A program made the translations under genes and the position numbers. 64,000 nt of DNA from a bacterium (GTDB lineage Bacteria; Hydrothermota; UBA3073; JACQXS01; JAQTXJ01). Every line of letters begins with the position of its first letter. Position 1 is the first letter of the stretch. The DNA lies in the NCBI GenBank assembly GCA_028716385.1, contig JAQUPX010000005.1, positions 122,415-186,414 of the forward strand, in the 5' to 3' direction. This document shows, piece by piece, positions 39,913-47,565 of the stretch. The notes beneath the pieces are model-generated. The model made no database searches. It was not told where the DNA came from and was given only the letters and a program-made list of their open reading frames with translations.

Positions 39913-40470
39913 ATGGATTTTTCTGTATTAGAGAATACCGTTAAAAATGGTTTGAAATCCGATAAATCCGGACATGATTTTAAACATATAATGCGGGTTT
40001 ACAGATTTGCTCTGGAAATTGCAAAAAGCGAAAAAAAAGTAGATTTAGAAGTTTTAAGAGCTTCCGTGTTGCTTCACGACATAGCCTTTTCAAAAGGATT
40101 TTTCAAAGGAGAACACGGTGACGTAAGTGCTAAACTTGCTAAACCGATTTTGTTAAAAGCCGGGTTTCCAAAATCAAAAATTCAGAATGTTTTAATTGCG
40201 ATTGAAGTCCATAATTACTGGTTTCATAATGAAAAAAATGTTTCTATTGAGGCTAAAATTCTGCGCGATGCCGACAGACTGGATGCTATAGGGTATAACG
40301 GCATTATCAGAATGATTTTATATTGCATTAATGCTAACAAGAGCATAAAACAGGAATTAAAAGATTTGTCAAAAATAGAATCCAAGTTTGAAACCAAAAA
40401 AGGCAAACAACTCGCTAAAGAACGGATAAAAATAATTAAAGATTTTTCAGTTAATCTGGAAAAAGAATAA
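39913..40470 (+). CDS. HD-domain phosphohydrolase
   Basis: A 185-residue protein of the small HD family. Motifs: HDFKHIMRVYRFA (His21, His25), VLLHDIAF (His55-Asp56), EVHNYWFHN and the last Asp in LRDADRLDAIGYNG. These give the metal-binding H...HD...D set of YedJ-like HD phosphohydrolases. The substrate is likely a nucleotide or phosphorylated metabolite. It follows the cNBD gene by 70 nt, so a link to nucleotide signalling is possible but not shown. Confidence 0.83.
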   Translation: MDFSVLENTVKNGLKSDKSGHDFKHIMRVYRFALEIAKSEKKVDLEVLRASVLLHDIAFSKGFFKGEHGDVSAKLAKPILLKAGFPKSKIQNVLIAIEVHNYWFHNEKNVSIEAKILRDADRLDAIGYNGIIRMILYCINANKSIKQELKDLSKIESKFETKKGKQLAKERIKIIKDFSVNLEKE

Positions 40471-40476
40471 TTACTT

Positions 40477-40810
40477 CGGTAGCCGCAGGTTTTAATCCGG
40501 CCACTGCAGGACTTTAGCCTGCGTTAATCTGTACCCTGAATCTGAACCCCTATCTTTTATACTAATTTGCTATAATACATATAAGTTGTCGGTAGCCGCA
40601 GGCTTTAGCCTGCGTTAATCTTTTTTATCAAATTTAGCATACAAAATCGAAGTCGGTAGCCGCAGGTTTTAATCCGGTCACTACAGGGCTTTAGTCTACC
40701 TCAGGCGGATTGAGTATATCTTCGGGATAAAAATAATAATTGTAGGACAAGTTGGTAGCCGCAGGTTTTAATCCGGCCACTGCAGGACTTTAGTCCGCCT
40801 CAGGTGGATT
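40477..40810. repeat. array of GGTAGCCGCAGG...CCTGCG repeats
   Basis: Four copies of GGTAGCCGCAGGTTTTAATC or GGTAGCCGCAGGCTTTAGCC start near 40480, 40591, 40655 and 40751. Each can fold GCCGCAGG with a CCTGCG-type arm. Three carry an inserted GGCCACTGCAGGACTTTAG segment. The last two end in CCTCAGGCGGATT or CCTCAGGTGGATT, a unit of the TCCGCCTCAGGCGGA family. The final copy runs into the end of the next gene and provides its stop codon and last residues (NPPEAD). Confidence 0.75.
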
Positions 40811-42082
40811 AATCTTTAAAAATTTTATTTCATCCACTTTTGTCCTTACTTTCCCGTCAAGTTTAGCATACAAAATTGAAGATAACAATTCTGCATAAAG
40901 TGGTCCTGCTTTTATTTTAAGTCCCGTAAGTTCTTTCCCGGTGATATTAATATGTACTTTGTTATATACGGTTAGGAATTTAAGGATTTTACTTTTTACG
41001 GAAGGTACTGCAGACATTACAAATAACAATGATTTCTCCGGCATAGGATGAAGTTGTTTGTATATCTCACTCGGGAGTTTAGCTCTTTTTAATTCGGAAA
41101 TTTTTGATAACAATAAGCCAATTTGTTTTAGAATAAAAAGTTCTTCTTTTGTTAATTTGACTTGATAATTCCCCGCCCCTTGCCGCAAGTTGTCTGTATT
41201 CGTTTTGTTTTTGTAGTGGTAGGACAGACATTCTTGTCTGTCTATAGATGTCTTTTGAGTAGTTAAGATACCCCGCCTCAGGTGAACTGGATCTACGACA
41301 AGACCACAAAAATAAATAAACCAATCATTTTTTATCTGTTGAGTAAAGCAAGTGAGTTTGTGGTTTGCGGTAATATTATCAAACAACTGTTTATCCGGCA
41401 TTTTCAAACCTATACATTTCACCATTGGATTAAACTCATTCATAAGTTTGAATATTTCATATCTTTTCGGCTCTTTCAGGATTAATACTATTTCATTTCT
41501 TATTCTTTCAGAAGTTAGTTTTTCTATGAATCCACCGGAAATTGCTTCCCGTATTAATTCCGCGGTTTTATTTTCTATCTTGAAATTAAGCCTGCCGGCA
41601 AACCTGAATGCACGGAAAATCCGTGTAGGATCATCTTCAAAACTTTTATCATGCAAAATTCTTATTAGTTTTAGTTTTAAATCCTGTTGCCCATTAAATG
41701 GGTCTACAAGTTTATTCGTATGTAAATCCAGTGCCATTGTATTTATTGTAAAATCACGGCGTTTCAAATCTTTGAGAAGAGTGGATTTCTTGACGATTGG
41801 TAATTTAGCAGGCGCAGAATATTTTTCTTCCCTGCAGGTTGCAATGTCAAGTTTCCCTGTTTTGAAGATTATCGTTGCAGTTCCGAAATCGGGATGAACA
41901 ATTAATTTCCCGCCTAATTTTTTCTGGAGTAGTTTTGCGAATGTTATGCCATTACCTTCAACCGTAATATCGGGATTGTTTGTTTTTTTGCCGAGTAGTT
42001 TATCACGAACAATACCTCCGACAAGGTAAACGGATATATTATTTTCTAAAGCAATAGCTTTTATTTCCCTTAAAAGATTCAT
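40790..42082 (-). CDS. CCA-adding/poly(A) polymerase-type class II tRNA nucleotidyltransferase
   Basis: A 430-residue enzyme. The catalytic head has VYLVGGIVRDKLLG (19-31) and NNPDITVEGNG (35-45). The ribose and base-recognition motifs are LLKDLKRRDFTINTMALDLH and DDPTRIFRAFRFAGRLNFKI. Such enzymes add CCA, or part of it, to tRNA 3' ends; all five tRNA genes here lack encoded CCA. Oddities: the usual DxD metal pair reads N36-P-D38. Residues about 263-310 (VDPVHLRRGILT, SIDRQECLSYH, DNLRQGAGN) are encoded by palindromic repeats. The C terminus comes from a repeat. It might be a divergent A-adding or C-adding form, or a decaying copy. Confidence 0.72.
   Translation of the reverse strand: MNLLREIKAIALENNISVYLVGGIVRDKLLGKKTNNPDITVEGNGITFAKLLQKKLGGKLIVHPDFGTATIIFKTGKLDIATCREEKYSAPAKLPIVKKSTLLKDLKRRDFTINTMALDLHTNKLVDPFNGQQDLKLKLIRILHDKSFEDDPTRIFRAFRFAGRLNFKIENKTAELIREAISGGFIEKLTSERIRNEIVLILKEPKRYEIFKLMNEFNPMVKCIGLKMPDKQLFDNITANHKLTCFTQQIKNDWFIYFCGLVVDPVHLRRGILTTQKTSIDRQECLSYHYKNKTNTDNLRQGAGNYQVKLTKEELFILKQIGLLLSKISELKRAKLPSEIYKQLHPMPEKSLLFVMSAVPSVKSKILKFLTVYNKVHINITGKELTGLKIKAGPLYAELLSSILYAKLDGKVRTKVDEIKFLKINPPEAD
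41223..41242. repeat. hairpin GACAGACA-TTCT-TGTCTGTC inside a coding region
   Basis: A perfect 8-bp stem, in frame within the nucleotidyltransferase gene, encoding DRQECLS. It sits in the widespread type of repeat GTAGGACAGACATTCTTGTC. Confidence 0.78.
41271..41287. repeat. CCCCGCCTCAGGTGAAC repeat inside the nucleotidyltransferase gene
   Basis: A degenerate TCCGCCTCAGGCGGA unit encoding VHLRRG, about 30 nt from the previous hairpin. Confidence 0.6.
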
Positions 42083-42088
42083 TTTTAG

Positions 42089-42117
42089 ATAATCTTATAT
42101 TAATTTTAAACTGTCAA
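42089..42117 (-). promoter_or_regulatory. putative promoter of the nucleotidyltransferase gene
   Basis: On the minus strand TTGACA (42117-42112), 17-nt spacer, GATTAT (42094-42089). The ATG is 6 nt further on, with no ribosome binding site. Confidence 0.45.
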
Positions 42118-42260
42118 TTAAATTCAACTTTATTGAATAAGTATTTTTGACATCTTCAATTTTTAGCTTCGGGCTTTTTGATTTTGTCATTCTGAACGAA
42201 GTGAAGAATCTCATATATCATTGTCAATAAATACATTGCGAGTAATAACCTTTCCTCATT

Positions 42261-43814
42261 TTATCTTACTTTAATAAGTTTTATAGGGGTATTATTCTTA
42301 TCCGTATTCAACTTCACAAAATATATTCCTGCCTTTGCCGTTCTACCATTATTATCTTTTCCATCCCAAGTAACACGGGTCATTTGGTCATTAGGTGATT
42401 GGGTTATTGGAAAAACCTTTACTAACTTTCCGCTTATATCGTGAATAGTTATTCGTGTATTAGTATCACCGCCAATGCGGGATGTTCCATACTCGTTATT
42501 TGGAGAAACGGTATAAGTGACGATTGTTGACTTAGAGAATGGATTCTGTCCTATCTTTATATTTAATATTTGATTTTTGATATTTGATTTTTCTTCTATC
42601 CCTGTCTTCCCTACAGAATCGGTTTTTATGAGATAAACATTAGAGGGATCTGTAATGTCATTTTCGAATCCCGTAATTATATACCCGCCGTCCTGAGTCT
42701 CTTGAACAAATTCTCCACCTGCTCCGTGATTGTTTTTATCATAAATCCTTGTCCACAAAGTATCTCCTAAAGAATCCGTTTTCACAAGATAAACGTCAGG
42801 AGTTCCTGAACTGAACGAGTATGTCCATCCCGTAATTATATACCCATTATCATTCGTTTGTTGGACGGACTCTCCGTAATCCTGATTGGCTCCGCCATAA
42901 GTTTTTGCCCATAAACTGTCGCCCGAAGAATTGGTTTTTAGGAGATAGAAATCAGCCAAACCCGTCCCGAATGAGGCTGTATATCCTGTAATAATATATC
43001 CGTCATCTTGAGTTTGTTGAACAAAATGTCCACAATCATTTTGACTCCCGCCATAAGTTTTTGTCCATAATATATTTCCCGAGGAGTTAGTTTTTATAAG
43101 ATAAACATCCAATAATCCTGCGCCAAAAGAATTTGTATATCCTGCAATAACACACCCGCCGTCTTTTGTCTGTTGGACGGAATGCCCATAATCACTGCCA
43201 CTTCCGCCATAAGTTCTTGTCCATAAAGTATCACCTAAAGAATTGGTTTTTATAAGATAAACGTCTGCACCACCTGCACCAAAAGATTTTGTGTACCCCG
43301 TAATAATATACCCGCTGTCTTTTGTCTGTTGCATAGAACGTCCGTAATCCTGGTTAGTCCCGCCATAAGTTCTTGTCCAAAGAGTATCTCCCAAAGAATT
43401 GGTTTTTACAAGATAAACATCTGTTCCACCTGCACCGAAAGAGTTTGTGCAACCTGCAATAATATATCCGCCATCTTTAGTTTGTTGGGCAGAGTATCCA
43501 CCATCATCTTGACTCCCACCATAAGTTCTTGTCCATAAAGTATCTCCCGAAGAGTCCGTTTTTATAAGATAGGCATCTACGTTACCAAAACCGAAGGAAT
43601 TAGTGTAGCCTGCAATAATATATCCGCCGTCTGAGTCGGATTGAACGGAGTATCCATAATCGTTATTATCGCCCCCGTAAGTTCTTTCAAAAGTATCAAT
43701 TCCATACACCTGTGAAAAGGAAAACATTATGAAGAAAATTGAGCAATATTTTATCCTTCGCAAAAAGGCGACAAATTTTTTATTATACTCAGGATAAAGT
43801 ATTTTTATATTCAT
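42261..43814 (-). CDS. Secreted tandem-repeat (propeller-like) protein with T9SS sorting domain
   Basis: Start set at the ATG at 43814, because the longer frame upstream translates a palindromic repeat. About 517 residues. A hydrophobic signal (CSIFFIMFSFSQVYG) is followed by seven or so copies of a 53-residue repeat with SLGDTLWTRTYGGSNxDYG and DGGYIIAGYTNSFGAG, probably a beta propeller. A Por/T9SS domain closes the protein (ITIHDISGKLVKVFPI, GIYFVKLNTD). The sorting domain holds an extra EYGTSRIGGDTN encoded by an inserted palindromic repeat. The linker before it (NIKNQILNIKIG) comes from A-rich repeat DNA. Surface-located; the ligand is unknown. Confidence 0.75.
   Translation of the reverse strand: MNIKILYPEYNKKFVAFLRRIKYCSIFFIMFSFSQVYGIDTFERTYGGDNNDYGYSVQSDSDGGYIIAGYTNSFGFGNVDAYLIKTDSSGDTLWTRTYGGSQDDGGYSAQQTKDGGYIIAGCTNSFGAGGTDVYLVKTNSLGDTLWTRTYGGTNQDYGRSMQQTKDSGYIITGYTKSFGAGGADVYLIKTNSLGDTLWTRTYGGSGSDYGHSVQQTKDGGCVIAGYTNSFGAGLLDVYLIKTNSSGNILWTKTYGGSQNDCGHFVQQTQDDGYIITGYTASFGTGLADFYLLKTNSSGDSLWAKTYGGANQDYGESVQQTNDNGYIITGWTYSFSSGTPDVYLVKTDSLGDTLWTRIYDKNNHGAGGEFVQETQDGGYIITGFENDITDPSNVYLIKTDSVGKTGIEEKSNIKNQILNIKIGQNPFSKSTIVTYTVSPNNEYGTSRIGGDTNTRITIHDISGKLVKVFPITQSPNDQMTRVTWDGKDNNGRTAKAGIYFVKLNTDKNNTPIKLIKVR
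42469..42480. repeat. CCGC-CAAT-GCGG hairpin inside the T9SS sorting domain
   Basis: An in-frame repeat of the CCCGCTTTGGCGGTGA family, encoding SRIGGD in the gene at 42261-43814. The closely related sorting domain of the gene at 36737-37792 lacks these residues. Confidence 0.65.
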
Positions 43815-43966
43815 TTTATTCAAGTACTTGCCTGCCGGTCTTTTTGGTAGGAATATTAGAAGATAATGTGTAGAAGTCAAGAAAAATGCAGAATGCGGAT
43901 TTCAATTGAACAGAAAAGGCAGTTTACATATTTTTTGGACGCAGATGAACACGGATTAACCCGGTA

Positions 43967-44164
43967 TTAATCGGCTAACTTTTGTTTTAAATCTTTAAGC
44001 AAAACAACAGGTTTGTGCATTTCCCGTTTCTTAGCTTTTCTTAAGTCTAATAAATCATCCATATCTTCAAGTAAATCTTTAAGAGAAGAAAATTCTTCAT
44101 AAGGCAATATAACAAATTCTTTTTTCCCTTTTTTGAGTAAATATTCCGGGTGTAAAGTTATCAT
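43967..44164 (-). CDS. Antitoxin (Phd/YefM/RelB-like)
   Basis: A 65-residue acidic/basic protein. The N-terminal part ITLHPEYLLKKGKKEFVILP resembles the beta hairpin and first helix of Phd/YefM-type antitoxins. The C-terminal half (FSSLKDLLEDMDDLLDLRKA) is the helix that would wrap the toxin. A GGAGGACTT ribosome binding site precedes the ATG. It lies 15 nt after the RelE/ParE-like toxin gene, so the pair is a toxin-first type II module. The antitoxin subfamily is uncertain. Confidence 0.72.
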   Translation of the reverse strand: MITLHPEYLLKKGKKEFVILPYEEFSSLKDLLEDMDDLLDLRKAKKREMHKPVVLLKDLKQKLAD

Positions 44165-44179
44165 AAGTCCTCCATAAAC

Positions 44180-44428
44180 TCAAATATAAGAATCTTTTCT
44201 GTGTTTTATACGGTAAATTATTACTTTCCCTTCTGTTACTTCAAACAAAACACGATATTTTCCAACTCGTAATCTATATTCGGGAGTAAAATTAGTCAAT
44301 TTTTTTACATCTCCTCTTAAATCACATTGCATAATCTCTATTTTTTCAATTATTCTATAAGCGTCTTTTTTGTTTATAAGCTTTAAATCTTTAACAGCAC
44401 CCGGCTTGAATCCAATCTGATATTTCAT
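44180..44428 (-). CDS. RelE/ParE-family toxin
   Basis: Start set at the ATG at 44428 (AGAAGG just upstream); the longer frame adds 24 residues of no family character. The 82 residues show the RelE/ParE fold: KYQIGFKPGAVKDLKLINKK, KKLTNFTPEYRLRVGKYRVL with the conserved R-x-R-V-G-x-Y-R-x-L-F, and IIYRIKHRKDSY at the end. RelE-type members cut mRNA on the ribosome; the C-terminal His-Arg and Tyr are the expected active residues. It is followed by its antitoxin on the same transcript. Confidence 0.83.
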   Translation of the reverse strand: MKYQIGFKPGAVKDLKLINKKDAYRIIEKIEIMQCDLRGDVKKLTNFTPEYRLRVGKYRVLFEVTEGKVIIYRIKHRKDSYI

Positions 44429-44550
44429 CCTTCTATTTTGTATTGAAACACATTTTTTGAGTTTGGCAAGAAAAAAAGTTTTTCTGGAGTCACAATACAT
44501 AATTGTCTGCGGTAGGCAAGAATAGAATTAAGTATAATAGAAAGAAAAAA

Positions 44551-44578
44551 TTGACATTAACAAATAAGGATATATTCT
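44551..44578 (+). promoter_or_regulatory. promoter of pyrF-pyrE
   Basis: TTGACA (44551-44556), 16-nt spacer, TATTCT (44573-44578). A GGGGGAAAG ribosome binding site precedes the pyrF ATG. Confidence 0.6.
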
Positions 44579-44603
44579 AGCAAAAATTAAAAAGGGGGAA
44601 AGA

Positions 44604-45404
44604 ATGAAAGTTTTTGAAAAATTCCGTCTTGCAATTAAGAAATCCGATTCACTTGTATGTGTTGGACTGGATACCGATATAAAGAAAATTCCCCAGTTTC
44701 TCTTAAAAGAGAAAAATCCGATGTTAGCCTTTAATAAAAGGATAATAGATGCTACTTCGGATATTGTATCCGCATACAAATTGAATTCTGCTTTTTACGA
44801 ATCACAGGGACTTGCGGGAATTGAAACTCTTATGGAAACGAGAAAATGTATTCCTTCAGACGTAATCGCAATTTGTGATGCTAAACGTGGAGATATCGGT
44901 AACACCAGCAAAATGTATGCAAAATCGGCTTTTGAGATAATGGGGTTTGATATACTTACCGTAAATCCTTATCTTGGAACGGATGCCGTGGCTCCTTTTC
45001 TTGAATACGAAGACAAAGGAGTTTTTATACTCTGTTTAACGTCAAACCCGGGTGCTTACGATTTTGAGATATACGGGAAAGAACCTATTTTCAAAAGGGT
45101 AGCAAGCTTTGCAAACGAGTGGAATAAAAAATACGGCAATTGCGGGCTTGTAGTCGGTGCGACGATGAGCGATTTCTTGAGCGATATAAAAGGAATTGCA
45201 CCTGAGCTTCCATGGCTGGTTCCGGGAGTCGGTGCACAGGGGGGAAGCGTAGAAGACGTTATAAAATATGGTGGCGAAAACCTGGTTATTAATTCTTCGA
45301 GAAATATAATTTATGCAAGCAGTGAAGAAAATTTTGCAGAAAAAGCACGCGAGGAGGCGCTTAAATTAAAAGATGAAATCAATAGACATAGAAAAAACAT
45401 TTAA
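44604..45404 (+). CDS. pyrF: Orotidine 5'-phosphate decarboxylase (type 2)
   Basis: A 266-residue TIM-barrel enzyme that decarboxylates OMP to UMP, the last step of pyrimidine synthesis. Visible motifs: LVCVGLDTDIKKIP at the first strand, the catalytic CDAKRGDIGNTSKMYA near 90-105, TVNPYLGTDAVAPFLEYEDK, and PGVGAQGGSVEDV at the phosphate-binding end. The length and the DAKRGDIGNTS form match the type 2 (PyrF2) group. It overlaps pyrE by 32 nt, so the two steps from orotate to UMP are encoded together. Confidence 0.95.
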   Translation: MKVFEKFRLAIKKSDSLVCVGLDTDIKKIPQFLLKEKNPMLAFNKRIIDATSDIVSAYKLNSAFYESQGLAGIETLMETRKCIPSDVIAICDAKRGDIGNTSKMYAKSAFEIMGFDILTVNPYLGTDAVAPFLEYEDKGVFILCLTSNPGAYDFEIYGKEPIFKRVASFANEWNKKYGNCGLVVGATMSDFLSDIKGIAPELPWLVPGVGAQGGSVEDVIKYGGENLVINSSRNIIYASSEENFAEKAREEALKLKDEINRHRKNI

Positions 45405-45939
45405 GTCCATCGGAATGAAAAAGGATGGACATTTTTTGCTTGCGTCAGGTTTACATTCGGCAACGTATTTTGAGAAATTCAGAATACTTGAACATCCCGA
45501 GTTCCTTGTTCCGGTATGCGAACAGATTAAAGAAAAATTCGGTTCCACTGATTTCTTAACCGTAGCAGGACCCACACTTGGCGGTGTTGTTATTGCTTAT
45601 GAAGTGGCAAAGCAATTTAACAAGAGATGTATATTTGCGGAAAAAACTCCCGAAGGACTTGCATTTTTACGCGGTTTTAAGATAGAAAAAGGAGAAAAGA
45701 TTCTCGTGGTGGATGACGTTCTTACGACGGGAGGCTCGGTTTTTAAGACTATTGATGCCGTTAATAAAAATGGCGGAGTCGTTGCAGGCGTGGCCGTTCT
45801 TGTTGACCGAAGCGAAAACCCGATAGACTTTAAAGCTCCGTTTTTTGCAGTGTATAAAGCTCCTACAAAAAACTATTCGCCGGATGATTGCCCTCTTTGT
45901 AAACAGGGGATAGAACTGGTAAAACCGGGCGGAAAATAA
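45373..45939 (+). CDS. pyrE: Orotate phosphoribosyltransferase
   Basis: A 188-residue enzyme joining orotate and PRPP to make OMP. The PRPP-binding motif is ILVVDDVLTTGGSVFKTID near 113-131, preceded by VAGPTLGGVVIAYEVA and the flexible-loop FAEKTPEG. The C-terminal tail has a CPLC pair (PDDCPLCKQG). It starts inside the end of pyrF in another frame, indicating translational coupling. Confidence 0.95.
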   Translation: MKSIDIEKTFKSIGMKKDGHFLLASGLHSATYFEKFRILEHPEFLVPVCEQIKEKFGSTDFLTVAGPTLGGVVIAYEVAKQFNKRCIFAEKTPEGLAFLRGFKIEKGEKILVVDDVLTTGGSVFKTIDAVNKNGGVVAGVAVLVDRSENPIDFKAPFFAVYKAPTKNYSPDDCPLCKQGIELVKPGGK

Positions 45940-46022
45940 TAGAGAAAGTAAAAGTCTCTTTAATCCTGTAGTTGTTGTTTATTGATTGTTGTATGTTTTG
46001 TTAAGTGCCCTCTTATTAGGAA

Positions 46023-46868
46023 TTATTCTTTCTCTTTCTGGACATAGAGTTTAGCGGCGGAGTTGGCGAGTCTGCGAATACGGGCAATATAATTTTTTCG
46101 TTCATCAGGTGAAATTGCGTTTCGTGAATCAAGAATGTTTAACAAATGAGAGCATTTTAAGGCATAATCATAGCCCGGATACAGAAGTCCCTGTTCCATT
46201 AATCTTTTGGCTTCGGATTCAAACTTGTTAAACAACTCAAGCCCTAATTGTATGTCTGCGGATTCGAAATTAAATTTGCAGAACTCGTATTCTTCTCTTT
46301 TGTATATATCTCCGTATTTTATACCGTTCGCCCATTCAAGGTCAAAAATCGAGTCTTTTTTCTGTATAAACATTGCAATCCTGCCGAGTCCATAGGTTAT
46401 TTCAACGGATACGGGATTAAGCTCAATGTTTCCCATTTCCTGAAAGTAAGTAAACTGGGTTATTTCCATACCGTTTAACCAGACTTCCCACCCTAATCCT
46501 CTTGCGCCGAGCGTTTCGGATTCCCAATCGTCTTCAACAAACCTGATGTCATGTTCTTTAAGATTAATTCCAAGCGTGGAAAGGCTTTTAAGATATACAT
46601 CCTGCACATCCGATGGAGCCGGTTTCAGGATTACCTGGTATTGATGAAATGCCTGTAAACGAAAAGGGTTTTCTGCATACCTCCCGTCTTTAGGCCGTTT
46701 GGAAAGCTCGACATAAGCTACATTCCATGGTTCAGGACCGAGAACTTTTAAAAAAGTAAGCGGATTATAAGTCCCGGCGCCTACTTCACCGGGATAAGGT
46801 TGTCCTATTAAACAATTATGTTCCATCCAGTATTCGTTTAATTTATGAATAATATTTTGTAATGTCAT
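46023..46868 (-). CDS. glyQ: Glycyl-tRNA synthetase alpha subunit
   Basis: A 281-residue catalytic subunit of the bacterial alpha2beta2 enzyme. The family signature is clear: [58 protein letters not shown] and the motif-3-like [25 protein letters not shown] ribosome binding site precedes the ATG. The beta subunit gene glyS is not next to it: downstream is the convergent pyrE. It lies 3 nt after a GT2 gene and shares that operon. The matching tRNA-Gly (GCC) is at 24478. Confidence 0.95.
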   Translation of the reverse strand: MTLQNIIHKLNEYWMEHNCLIGQPYPGEVGAGTYNPLTFLKVLGPEPWNVAYVELSKRPKDGRYAENPFRLQAFHQYQVILKPAPSDVQDVYLKSLSTLGINLKEHDIRFVEDDWESETLGARGLGWEVWLNGMEITQFTYFQEMGNIELNPVSVEITYGLGRIAMFIQKKDSIFDLEWANGIKYGDIYKREEYEFCKFNFESADIQLGLELFNKFESEAKRLMEQGLLYPGYDYALKCSHLLNILDSRNAISPDERKNYIARIRRLANSAAKLYVQKEKE

Positions 46869-46871
46869 ATT

Positions 46872-47537
46872 TTACCTCCATATACTTTTAAATGTTAACT
46901 GAACAAATCTCCATGCATCAATAATAGGATTTATTTTACTTTCACTTACGCCGTATATAACAGTAATCGGGACAGCGCCTATTTTATAACCCATTCTGCC
47001 CAGTTTTATAAGTATTTCTGATTCTGTCTGATAATTACAAGTGGTGAGTTTTACTTTTTTTAGGACTTCCGTAGAAATTGCACGGTAGCCGGACTGACTG
47101 TCTTTTATTCGATTGTGAGCCAAAAGGGAGACGATGAAAGAAGTCGTAAAGTTAGTAAAAAACCTGAGAATAGGCATATTCTTAAGAGAGTAAGCCCTTG
47201 TTCCTATAATAATATCCGGTCTGTTATTTTTTTCTAATTGTCTGATGAATCTTTTGCTTTCCTGTGGTTTGTGTTGTCCATCGCTGTCAAGAGTTATGAT
47301 GTAATCGTAGCCGTGTTTTATTGCGTAATTAAATCCGTTTTGATGAGCAGCGCCTTTTCCCATATTTTGTTTGTGTTTAATTAATACTACTCCTGTTTTT
47401 TCTACGATTGATGCGGTATTATCTTTTGACCCGTCATCTATTACGATGATGTCTTTTTTATGAGCAGGCAGGTTTTGTATGACGCTGCCTATATTTTTTT
47501 CTTCGTTATATGCAGGAAGCAAAAAAGCTATTTTCAT
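46872..47537 (-). CDS. Family 2 glycosyltransferase (dolichol-phosphate-mannose-synthase-like)
   Basis: A 221-residue GT-A enzyme. It begins KIAFLLPAYNEEKNIGSVIQ and has VIDDGSKDNTASIVEKTG, then the DxD site ITLDSDGQHKPQE. IKDSQSGYRAISTEVLKKV and the ESEILIKLGRMGYKIGAVPI stretch are typical of the DPM1-like subgroup. It would load a sugar on polyprenyl phosphate or another lipid carrier. It has no C-terminal membrane helix. It lies between lpxL-like and glyQ on one strand. A GT39 enzyme that could use such a donor is at 13648, but the link is speculative. Confidence 0.85.
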   Translation of the reverse strand: MKIAFLLPAYNEEKNIGSVIQNLPAHKKDIIVIDDGSKDNTASIVEKTGVVLIKHKQNMGKGAAHQNGFNYAIKHGYDYIITLDSDGQHKPQESKRFIRQLEKNNRPDIIIGTRAYSLKNMPILRFFTNFTTSFIVSLLAHNRIKDSQSGYRAISTEVLKKVKLTTCNYQTESEILIKLGRMGYKIGAVPITVIYGVSESKINPIIDAWRFVQLTFKSIWR

Positions 47538-47565
47538 TGGTTCAATCTAATTGAGTAAAATCTAT

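Noticed and set aside
40477..40810. CRISPR array
   Set aside because: Copies differ in length and spacing, the spacers are not of uniform size, and no cas genes are present. It is a palindromic repeat cluster.
43815..43880. N-terminal extension of the T9SS repeat protein
   Set aside because: The extra codons translate a TGCCTGCCGGTCTTTTTGG repeat, and a later ATG precedes the signal-like segment.
45941..45965. Possible terminator after pyrE (AGAGA...TCTCT)
   Set aside because: Only a 5-bp AT-rich stem with a weak T run; not enough to call.
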